Assembly: GCA_027587225.1 (NCBI GenBank)
Contig: JAPDDQ010000013.1
Span: 89,243 to 153,242 of the forward strand
DNA from: Solirubrobacter taibaiensis
Lineage (GTDB): Bacteria; Actinomycetota; Thermoleophilia; Solirubrobacterales; Solirubrobacteraceae
Reading direction: 5' to 3'
Length of the DNA stretch: 64,000 nucleotides
Under the pieces are notes generated by a model. The model made no database searches. It was not told the origin of the DNA and saw only the letters and a list, made by a program, of their open reading frames with translations. The position numbers and the translations under genes are program-made. Below, piece after piece: positions 8,081 to 22,481 of the stretch. The first letter of the stretch is position 1. Every line of letters starts with the position of its first letter.

Positions 8081-8907
8081 GGCAGCGAGCGTACTGCGGC
8101 GGCGACGTCCGCCGGCCGTTCCTCGGGCACGAAGTGTCCGCAGCCTTCCAGGAGCATCGTGAGCGCGTCGTCGCCGTGGCGGTCCAGACCCTCGGCGAGC
8201 CGGGTGCCGATCGGGTCCCGTCGACCCTGCAGCAGCCGGGTCGGGATCGTGAGCCGCCCGGTCGGTCCGCGGAACAGCTCGCGGGTGAGGAACTGGCGGT
8301 AGTACTGGCTCGCCGCGCCCGCGGTGGACTTGTACGGCTCGGCGAAGATCGGCTCCGCGGCACGGTCGTAGGTCTCGCGATCGCCCCACGCCCCGCGCAG
8401 GATCCGGGTGACGACGTTCGGGATCAACAGCGGGCCGAGGATCGGCGCGGCGATCGGGGGCTGATAGAGGAACCGCGGCGCCTCGCGGAGCATCTTGGCG
8501 GGCTTGTTCCACGGGTGCACGATCCCGGTCGCGACGTAGCCCGCGAATCGCTCCGGGTGGCTGAGGGCGAGGTACCAGCCGACCCACGCGCCCCAGTCGT
8601 GCGCGACGAGCAGCGCGCGGTCGATCCCCAGCGCGTCGAGCAGGGCGATCTGGTCGGCGGCGATCGCGGCCTTGCGGTAGTCGCCGTCCGGCGCCTTGCT
8701 CGTCCAGCCCAGCCCGCGCAGATCCGGGGCGATGATCCGGTGGTCCGGGAGCGCCGTGAAGAGCCGCCGCCACTCGTACCAGTGCTGCGGAAAGCCGTGC
8801 AGCGCGAGCACCGGGGTGCCGGTCCCGTGCTCGGCCACATGGACGCGGAGACCGTTGGGGAGATCGACGTAGCTGTGGGTGACGCCGTCGAGCTGGGGAG
8901 GATTCAC
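8071..8907 (-). CDS. Alpha/beta hydrolase (epoxide-hydrolase / dehalogenase-like)
   Basis: Starting at GTG 8907 (an in-frame TTG at 8958 is the alternative) gives 278 residues. The HGFP oxyanion motif (~37-40), the nucleophile Asp104 in AHDWGAW and the catalytic His258 in GCGHFVPEERP are visible. An Asp nucleophile in a HDWG elbow, with a Trp beside it, is typical of epoxide hydrolases and haloalkane dehalogenases. No signal peptide was seen. Substrate is unknown. It lies upstream of the mhuD-like gene with a 10-base overlap and is divergent from the GH15-like gene. Confidence 0.85.
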   Translation of the reverse strand: MNPPQLDGVTHSYVDLPNGLRVHVAEHGTGTPVLALHGFPQHWYEWRRLFTALPDHRIIAPDLRGLGWTSKAPDGDYRKAAIAADQIALLDALGIDRALLVAHDWGAWVGWYLALSHPERFAGYVATGIVHPWNKPAKMLREAPRFLYQPPIAAPILGPLLIPNVVTRILRGAWGDRETYDRAAEPIFAEPYKSTAGAASQYYRQFLTRELFRGPTGRLTIPTRLLQGRRDPIGTRLAEGLDRHGDDALTMLLEGCGHFVPEERPADVAAAVRSLPWS

Positions 8908-8957
8908 ACCTCCGAACCTACCCGCGCGCTCGCTGTTGGCCGATAATGCCCCGCGCA

Positions 8958-10793
8958 ATGCGGAGCATCGCCTTCATCCTCACCGCCCTGACGCTGACCC
9001 TCTGCGCGCCTGCGTCCGCGCGCGAAAAGGCTCCCGGCGCGCCGGGGGACAAGGCCCGCTGGGCCAAAGCGGACAAGCACGGGTTCGGGACGAGCGCGTC
9101 GCGCGCCAGCCGCGTCTGGTTCACGCTGCGCCAGACGGAGATGACGGAGGTCTACTACCCGGACCTCTCGCACCCGTCGGCGCGCGCGCTGGAGTTCATG
9201 GTCGACGGCAAGCCCGTCACCAGCGGGACCGTCGCCAACGACGCGCTCACCTACACGCAGACGACCGAGACGCGGGCATGGCGACTCATCCGCACGTACG
9301 TCACCGACCCTGAGCGCGCGACGGTGCTGATCAAGGTGCGCTTCGAGTCCAAGGACTCCGAGGAGCACAGCGTCGAGATCGAGTTCGACCCGCAGCTCTA
9401 CAACGACGGCAGCGACGACGTGGGCTGGAGCCGCGGCACGGCGCTGCTCGCCCACGACCGCCACATCGCGAGCGCTCTCGTCGCCCGCCCGAGCCTCACG
9501 CGCACGAGCTCGGGCTACAAGGGCCGTGAGGAATCGACGCTGCTCGAGCACACCTACGACGCGCTGCGGCCTGGCAACGTCATCCAGCAGGCGCACACGC
9601 GGCTCACGGGACGCGGCGAGCACCGCGACATGGTGCTCGCGCTCGGGTTCGCCCAGGTCGCGAGCCAGGCGCGAACCGTCGCCGAGGACACGCTGGAGCA
9701 AGGCTGGGACGCGACCGCCGCCGCCTACCGCGACGGCTGGACCACCTACCGCAACACGCTGTTCCCGATCCCGGCCGCCGCGCTGCCGGTCACCGCGGCC
9801 TACGAGACGAGCCTGTACACGCTCAAGGCGCACGAGGACAAGGACAACCCCGGCGCGTTCGTCGCCAGCCCGAGCCGGCCGTGGGGGCAGACGCCCTACC
9901 ACCGGGTGCGGGCGCGCGATCTCTACCACGTGGCCACCGCGTTGCTCGCGGCGGGAGACAAGGTCGGGGCGAACCGCGCGCTGGACTTCCTGCTCGAGCA
10001 GCAGGACGACGACGGCCTCTTCCCCGCCTACACGCGGGTGGACGGCAAGGGGGACGGGGAGGCGACCGCGCAGGGGCTGCCGATCGTGCTCGTCCACCAG
10101 CTCGGGCGCGAGAACTGGTCCCGCGTGCGCCGCGCCGCGGACGCGCTCCTGGACCGAGCGCCCGACGATCCAGCCACGCTGGCGTCCGATGTCGCGGGCC
10201 TGATCTGCGCGGCCGACATCGCCCGCCGCAACGACGACGCGACCCGCGCCGCCCGCTACGAGCGTGTCGCCGACGCCCGCCAGCGGCGCAAGCTGGAGCT
10301 GGACGGCAAGGACCTCGGGTTCCTGGAGCTCGTCCGGCTCGGCGTGCGCAAACCGGACGACCCGGCGATCGTGAAAGCGCTGCGGACGGCGGACCGCCGG
10401 CTCAACGCGGGCGCGTTCTGGCGGCGCTTCGTCGGCGACGACTACGGCGAGCGCTCCGACGGCAGCTCCTACCGACCGGACACCGACGGCACCCGCGGCC
10501 GGGCCTGGCCGCTGCTCGGCGGAGAGCGCGGCGAGTACGAGCTGCGGGCGGGCCGGCCGGCGAACGCGTTCTTGCAGACGCTGGCCGGTGCGGGCAACGA
10601 CGGTCTGATGCTCCCGGAGCAGGTCTGGGACGGCGCCGCGCCCACCGGGAAGACCGGGTTCAAAGCGGGGCAGGGCACGTTCAGCGCTACCCCTTTGGCC
10701 TGGACTCACGCACAGTTGATCCGGCTCGCCTGGTCGATCGAGGCCCGTACTCCCGTCGAGTTGCCGCAACTCGTCGTGAGCCGATACGGGTGA
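8958..10793 (+). CDS. Secreted GH15-family glucodextranase/glucoamylase-like protein
   Basis: The protein has about 611 residues from ATG 8958, or 615 from ATG 8946. A GATAAT -10-like element at 8942-8947 would make a nearly leaderless mRNA and favours the later start. The signal peptide ([19 protein letters not shown]) is followed by [11 protein letters not shown], a glucodextranase N-domain-like beta region to about residue 260, then a helical (alpha/alpha)6-type region. The late motif LPEQVWD matches the GH15 catalytic-base loop and [16 protein letters not shown] matches the family's end. The usual WPRD-type central motifs are divergent ([11 protein letters not shown]), so activity on alpha-glucans is likely but not certain. 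Confidence 0.75.
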   Translation: MRSIAFILTALTLTLCAPASAREKAPGAPGDKARWAKADKHGFGTSASRASRVWFTLRQTEMTEVYYPDLSHPSARALEFMVDGKPVTSGTVANDALTYTQTTETRAWRLIRTYVTDPERATVLIKVRFESKDSEEHSVEIEFDPQLYNDGSDDVGWSRGTALLAHDRHIASALVARPSLTRTSSGYKGREESTLLEHTYDALRPGNVIQQAHTRLTGRGEHRDMVLALGFAQVASQARTVAEDTLEQGWDATAAAYRDGWTTYRNTLFPIPAAALPVTAAYETSLYTLKAHEDKDNPGAFVASPSRPWGQTPYHRVRARDLYHVATALLAAGDKVGANRALDFLLEQQDDDGLFPAYTRVDGKGDGEATAQGLPIVLVHQLGRENWSRVRRAADALLDRAPDDPATLASDVAGLICAADIARRNDDATRAARYERVADARQRRKLELDGKDLGFLELVRLGVRKPDDPAIVKALRTADRRLNAGAFWRRFVGDDYGERSDGSSYRPDTDGTRGRAWPLLGGERGEYELRAGRPANAFLQTLAGAGNDGLMLPEQVWDGAAPTGKTGFKAGQGTFSATPLAWTHAQLIRLAWSIEARTPVELPQLVVSRYG

Positions 10794-10816
10794 GCGCTAT
10801 TCTTCTCTGCCACCTC

Positions 10817-10849
10817 GCGCCGGAGCGGGGTTTTGTTCTGCCCCGGCGC
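10817..10849 (+). terminator. Hairpin between the GH15-like gene and rpmG
   Basis: GCGC (10817-10820) and CGGGG (10826-10830) pair with CCCCG (10841-10845) and GCGC (10846-10849) around a T-rich loop. This may terminate the upstream gene or act in the rpmG leader. A possible -10 (TATTCT, 10798-10803) lies just before it. Confidence 0.4.
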
Positions 10850-10884
10850 AATCCACGAACCCACGACTCTCGGAGCACGCCTTC

Positions 10885-11049
10885 ATGGCCCGCGGAGACG
10901 TCCGGATCGCAGTGACCCTCGCGTGTGAGGATTGCAAGCGCCGGAACTACCAGACGAAGAAGTCCAAGCGCAACAACCCGGATCGCATCACCCTGCGCAA
11001 GTACTGCAAGTGGTGCCGCCGTCATACCGGGCATCGCGAGACGCGCTAG
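10885..11049 (+). CDS. rpmG: 50S ribosomal protein L33
   Basis: This small gene encodes 54 residues (starts [17 protein letters not shown]). It has the four-cysteine zinc-ribbon of the L33 C+ form, with pairs CEDC and CKWC, and the typical RNYxTxK segment. It precedes secE and nusG, the standard actinobacterial order rpmG-secE-nusG-rplK. The start ATG at 10885 fits the family length. No tRNA-Trp gene was found beside it. Confidence 0.95.
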   Translation: MARGDVRIAVTLACEDCKRRNYQTKKSKRNNPDRITLRKYCKWCRRHTGHRETR

Positions 11050-11070
11050 GTAAGCAAGGAAGACCCAGAG

Positions 11071-11535
11071 ATGGCCACCGATCGTCCACCCCGCGGAAGC
11101 GACTCCGACGCTGATCTCAGCGAGGACCGCGTCCGCAACGATGAAATCGCGCGCGACACCGGCGACAGCGAACCTGCTGACCCGCTCGGGCAGGCGATGC
11201 CCAACGTCACCAACGCGCATCTCGCCGAGATGGGCGGGGACGATCGCGATCGCTCAGCTGCGCAGCCGCCGGCCCCGCCCAAGCCGCCCAAGGGTGGCGG
11301 CGACGGCGATTCCCACGAGCACCACGAGCACGCTCCGGTCCACCGCAAGAACATCTTCGCTCGCGCGGTGGACTTCCTGCGTGCGTCCTGGGCTGAGCTG
11401 AAGCGCGTCCAGTGGCCCGACCGCCGTCAGGTCGGCCAGGGCACCGCGGTCACGCTCGGGTTCGTGGTCGTCGCGGGCGCGTACCTGGGCGTCCTCGACG
11501 CCATCTGGAACCCCCTGATCCAGGCCATCCTGTAG
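11071..11535 (+). CDS. secE: Preprotein translocase subunit SecE
   Basis: SecE clamps SecY in the inner-membrane Sec channel. The core is the last ~65 residues: amphipathic helix FLRASWAELKRVQWPDR followed by a single membrane segment ending QAIL. The protein is 154 residues because of an ~85-residue N-terminal extension that is acidic and Pro-rich and contains a HEHHEH cluster, so it is probably disordered and cytoplasmic. It sits between rpmG and nusG as usual. Confidence 0.93.
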   Translation: MATDRPPRGSDSDADLSEDRVRNDEIARDTGDSEPADPLGQAMPNVTNAHLAEMGGDDRDRSAAQPPAPPKPPKGGGDGDSHEHHEHAPVHRKNIFARAVDFLRASWAELKRVQWPDRRQVGQGTAVTLGFVVVAGAYLGVLDAIWNPLIQAIL

Positions 11536-11548
11536 AGGCCCCACACCC

Positions 11549-12070
11549 ATGTTTCGCTGGTACGTCATCAACACCTATTCCGGGCACGAGAACAAGGTCA
11601 AGCAGAACCTCGAGCACCGAGTCACTTCCCTGAACCAGTCGCGCGCCGTCCGCCAGGTCGTCGTTCCGACGGAGACGGTTCAGGAGATGAAGGACAACCA
11701 GAAGATCTCGGTCGAGAAGCGGACCATGCCCGGCTACGTGCTGGTGAACATGGACCTCAACGAGGACTCCTGGCAGGTCGTGAAGGGCACGCCGGGCGTC
11801 ACGGGGTTCGTGGGTGCTTCAAACGAGCCGATCCCGCTGACCCAGGCCGAGGTCGATCGCCTGCTCCACCGCGAGGTGGCGCAGAAGGTCCCCAGCCGGG
11901 CCCAGTTCACGATCGGCGAATCTGTCAAGGTGATCTCCGGTCCTCTCTCCGACTTCTCGGGCGAGATCTCGGAGATCAACGAGGACGCGTCCAAGCTCAA
12001 GGTGCTTGTTTCCATCTTCGGGCGGGAGACGCCCGTCGAGGTCGGGTACGACCAAGTGAAGAAGATCTGA
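11549..12070 (+). CDS. nusG: Transcription termination/antitermination protein NusG
   Basis: The 173-residue protein begins [17 protein letters not shown], the canonical NusG NGN domain, and ends with a KOW domain ([14 protein letters not shown]). NusG binds RNA polymerase, coupling it with ribosomal protein S10/NusE and Rho. The long N-terminal extension of some actinobacterial NusG proteins is absent. It is followed after one base by rplK. Confidence 0.96.
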   Translation: MFRWYVINTYSGHENKVKQNLEHRVTSLNQSRAVRQVVVPTETVQEMKDNQKISVEKRTMPGYVLVNMDLNEDSWQVVKGTPGVTGFVGASNEPIPLTQAEVDRLLHREVAQKVPSRAQFTIGESVKVISGPLSDFSGEISEINEDASKLKVLVSIFGRETPVEVGYDQVKKI

Positions 12071-12071
12071 C

Positions 12072-12497
12072 ATGGCTAAGAAGGTTCTGACGACGATCAA
12101 GCTGCAGGCCCCAGGCGGCCAGGCCTCTCCGGCCCCGCCTGTCGGTCCCGCGCTCGGTCAGCACGGCATCAACATCATGGAGTTCGTCAAGGCGTTCAAC
12201 GCCCAGACCTCCAGCGACATGGGGGTCACGATCCCCGTCGTCATCACCGTCTACGAGGATCGCTCGTTCACGTTCGTGACCAAGACGCCGCCGGCCGCGG
12301 TGCTGATTCGCCAGGCGATCGGCATCGACAAGGGGTCAGGCGAGCCGAACCGCACCAAGGTGGGCACGATCACGAACGAGCAGGTGCGCGCGATCGCTGA
12401 GAAGAAGCTCAACGATCTCAACGCGCACGACGTCGACCAGGCGGCCAAGATCATTGCGGGCACCGCCCGCTCTATGGGCGTGGAGGTCGTCGCGTAA
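12072..12497 (+). CDS. rplK: 50S ribosomal protein L11
   Basis: The 141-residue protein has the conserved [21 protein letters not shown]-terminus of L11 and the rRNA-binding C-terminal domain ending TARSMGVEV. It forms the base of the GTPase-associated stalk with L10 and L7/L12, which are encoded just downstream. The stop codon overlaps the rplA start (TAATG). Confidence 0.97.
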   Translation: MAKKVLTTIKLQAPGGQASPAPPVGPALGQHGINIMEFVKAFNAQTSSDMGVTIPVVITVYEDRSFTFVTKTPPAAVLIRQAIGIDKGSGEPNRTKVGTITNEQVRAIAEKKLNDLNAHDVDQAAKIIAGTARSMGVEVVA

Positions 12498-13222
12498 TGG
12501 CGAAGCACGGAAAGACGTACGAAGAGTCCCGTTCGAAGGTGGATCGCTTGCGCGAGTACGCCCCGAACGAGGCAGTCAAGCTGATGAAGGAAGCCAAGCG
12601 GGCGAAGTTCGACGAGTCCGTCGAGGTTCACATCCGCACCGGCCTGAACGTCCGCCATGCCGACGAGCAGCTGCGCGGGACCATCGCGCTGCCGCACGGT
12701 CTCGGCAAGGAGGTCAAGGTCGCCGTGTTCGCCAAGGGCGACAAGGCGAAGGAGGCCGAGGAGGCCGGTGCTGACTTCGTCGGTGCCGACGACCTCGCGG
12801 CCAAGATCCAGGACGGCTGGATGGACTTCGACGTCGCGATCGCGACGCCGGACATGATGCCGGTGGTCGGTCGTCTCGGCCGCATCCTCGGCCCGTCGGG
12901 CAAGATGCCGAACCCCAAGGTCGGCACGGTCACGATGGATGTCACCAAGGCCGTCACGGAGTCCAAGGCCGGCAAGGTCGAGTACCGCACGGATCGCACC
13001 GCGATCGTGCACATGACCGTCGGCAAGACGTCCTTCTCTGACGAGCAGCTGCTCGACAACTACCGCGCCGTGATGGAAGAGATCATCCGCGCGAAGCCTT
13101 CCGCCGCGAAGGGCAAGTACATCCGCACCGTGACGATGGCTTCGACCATGGGCCCCGGCATCAAGGTCGATCCCTCGCGCCTCAAGGACTTGAACGAGAC
13201 GGAGGCTGGCGCGGCCGCGTAA
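12497..13222 (+). CDS. rplA: 50S ribosomal protein L1
   Basis: The 241-residue protein has the L1 signatures [12 protein letters not shown] and [10 protein letters not shown]. It binds 23S rRNA at the mobile L1 stalk and in many bacteria also represses its own rplKA mRNA. It overlaps rplK by one base. Confidence 0.97.
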   Translation: MAKHGKTYEESRSKVDRLREYAPNEAVKLMKEAKRAKFDESVEVHIRTGLNVRHADEQLRGTIALPHGLGKEVKVAVFAKGDKAKEAEEAGADFVGADDLAAKIQDGWMDFDVAIATPDMMPVVGRLGRILGPSGKMPNPKVGTVTMDVTKAVTESKAGKVEYRTDRTAIVHMTVGKTSFSDEQLLDNYRAVMEEIIRAKPSAAKGKYIRTVTMASTMGPGIKVDPSRLKDLNETEAGAAA

Positions 13223-13300
13223 GCGGACCTACCGCATTCACCAGCCTCTCCACTGACTCCGGCCGCCCTCGAGGCGTAAGACCGGGATAGGAGAAAGCGC
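13223..13300 (+). promoter_or_regulatory. rplJ leader
   Basis: A 78-base gap between rplA and rplJ is where L10-leader regulatory RNA usually lies. The Shine-Dalgarno ATAGGAGAAAG is placed for the TTG start at 13301. I could not confirm the kink-turn fold by eye. Confidence 0.4.
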
Positions 13301-13870
13301 TTGAACCGAGAGCAAAAGGCTCAGGTCATCCAAGATGTGGCCGGGGCTCTACGTGAGTCCTCTGCCGTCTTCGCGGTTGACTATCGCGGCATCTCCGTGG
13401 CCCAGGCCGCTGCGTTGCGTACCACGCTGCGCGGCACCGACGCCACGTTCACCGTCGTCAAGAACACACTCGCCGAGCTCGCTGCCGGCGAGGTGGGCGC
13501 CGACGGGCTGAAGCCGCTGCTGAAGGGCCCGACGGCGATGACCTTCGTCCGTGGCGACGCCGCCGCGGCCGCGAAGGCGTTGCGCGACTTCCGCCGCTCC
13601 ACGCAGAACACCCTGCTGGAGTTCAAGGGCGGCTGGATGGACGGCCAGGCGCTATCGCCTGAAGACGTCGACGCCATCGCCCAGCTCCCGTCGAAGGAGG
13701 TCCTCGTGGGCCGCCTCGTCGGCATGATCGCCTCGCCGCTCAGCGGCCTGGTGACCGCACTGAACAACTTGCCGGCCGGCCTCGCCCGCCAGCTCCAGCA
13801 GATCGCCGACCAGGGTCTCCTGGGCGGCGCCGCTGCGCCCGCTTCGACTGACTCGTCTACGGAGGAATAA
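13301..13870 (+). CDS. rplJ: 50S ribosomal protein L10
   Basis: The 189-residue protein starts at TTG 13301 after a clear Shine-Dalgarno ([16 protein letters not shown]). It carries the L10 rRNA-binding domain with [11 protein letters not shown] and [10 protein letters not shown], and a C-terminal helix for L7/L12 dimers. It is followed four bases later by rplL. Confidence 0.95.
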   Translation: MNREQKAQVIQDVAGALRESSAVFAVDYRGISVAQAAALRTTLRGTDATFTVVKNTLAELAAGEVGADGLKPLLKGPTAMTFVRGDAAAAAKALRDFRRSTQNTLLEFKGGWMDGQALSPEDVDAIAQLPSKEVLVGRLVGMIASPLSGLVTALNNLPAGLARQLQQIADQGLLGGAAAPASTDSSTEE

Positions 13871-13874
13871 AGAC

Positions 13875-14258
13875 ATGGCTACCAGCACCCAGGATTGGAT
13901 CGACGAGCTCAAGTCGATCAGCGTTCTCGAGCTCTCTGAGCGCATCAAGGCCCTCGAGGAGGCCTTCGGCGTCTCCGCGGCGGCGGTCGGCGTTGCCGCG
14001 CCGGTCGGCGGCGGCGGCGGCGACGCGCCCGAGGCCGAGGAGGAGCAGACCGCGTTCGACGTCGTCCTCACGGCGGCCGGCGACAAGAAGATCCAGGTCA
14101 TCAAGGTCGTTCGCGCGGCCACCGGCCTGGGCCTCAAGGAGGCCAAGGCGCTCGTCGACGAGGCTCCCAAGCCCGTCAAGGAAGGCGTCGACAAGGACGA
14201 GGCCGAGAAGCTCAAGGGCGAGATCGAAGAGGCCGGCGGCTCCGTCGAGATCAAGTAG
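13875..14258 (+). CDS. rplL: 50S ribosomal protein L7/L12
   Basis: The 127-residue acidic stalk protein has an N-terminal dimerisation helix pair, an Ala/Gly-rich hinge (about residues 37-53) and the factor-binding C-terminal domain with [20 protein letters not shown]. It ends the rplJL unit, followed by a strong terminator-like hairpin. Confidence 0.97.
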   Translation: MATSTQDWIDELKSISVLELSERIKALEEAFGVSAAAVGVAAPVGGGGGDAPEAEEEQTAFDVVLTAAGDKKIQVIKVVRAATGLGLKEAKALVDEAPKPVKEGVDKDEAEKLKGEIEEAGGSVEIK

Positions 14259-14296
14259 TCCGCTGCTCCCCTAGCGGGAGCGCGAAAGCAGCAAAG

Positions 14297-14325
14297 AAAA
14301 GGGCGGCCCAGTGGGCCGCCCTTTT
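14297..14325 (+). terminator. Rho-independent terminator after rplL
   Basis: AAAAGGGCGGCCCA (14297-14310) is perfectly complementary to TGGGCCGCCCTTTT (14312-14325). The symmetrical A/T ends let it work in either direction. It separates rplJL from rpoB. Confidence 0.85.
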
Positions 14326-14330
14326 CTGTT

Positions 14331-14705
14331 CCTCCAACTAGAGGGGGGTGAGGAGCGGTGACGGGCCGCTCCTCGGGGTGCTGGGGGTTCGGACAAAAGG
14401 GACGATACGGACGTCCAGGGAGCCGCGCCATCCCCCGAAAGCGGTAACCGGAATCTGGAGTGGCCCGGGTAGGCAGCGGTTGCGTTGCCCGCTATCCTTT
14501 GGCCACTCGACCGATAGTCGCAGCCGTCCACAGTGCCCTTCCCGCCACATACGGGAGCCGGGTCGGACGGGGTCCGTGAGCGTCGAGCGCCCCCGCCGGG
14601 GGGTCCATGACCCCCTGTGCTATCTTGGTTGGTCGCGCCTGTATGCCTTTGGCACCTCTTGCGCACCTCCCCGCCGCCCTACGACCCTCCCGAGGAGTCG
14701 CCGTC
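14331..14705 (+). promoter_or_regulatory. rpoB upstream region with candidate promoters
   Basis: This 375-base non-coding stretch has a hairpin at 14350-14374 (GAGGAGCGG/CCGCTCCTC), a weak -10 candidate TATCCT at 14493-14498, and a better extended -10, TGC-TATCTT, at 14618-14626. A transcript from the latter would have a leader of about 70 bases to the TTG start. A GAGGAG Shine-Dalgarno at 14692-14697 supports that start. No gene was seen here. Confidence 0.5.
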
Positions 14706-22370
<7,665 letters not shown>

Positions 22371-22391
22371 CGACTACGTGAAGTAGTTCTC

Positions 22392-22417
22392 GAAGGGCCC
22401 GCTCCGGCGGGCCCTTC
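22392..22417 (+). terminator. Terminator after rpoC
   Basis: GAAGGGCCCGC (22392-22402) pairs with GCGGGCCCTTC (22407-22417) around TCCG and is followed by GTCGTTT. The stem is almost the same as the one after CP1. Confidence 0.8.
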
Positions 22418-22481
22418 GTCGTTTAACGATCTCCACGACATAAACAGTCCGTGGCGGTCCAGTTCCCTTCACCCTGCTCTC

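Noticed and set aside
10794..10884. tRNA-Trp gene before rpmG-secE, as in some bacteria
   Set aside because: No cloverleaf or TTCGAATC-like T-arm was found. The only structure is the 10817-10849 hairpin.
14607..14705. N-terminal extension of RpoB from ATG 14607
   Set aside because: The extra 33 residues do not resemble RpoB, and GAGGAG is correctly spaced for TTG 14706. The extended -10 at 14618-14626 would also lie inside the coding region.
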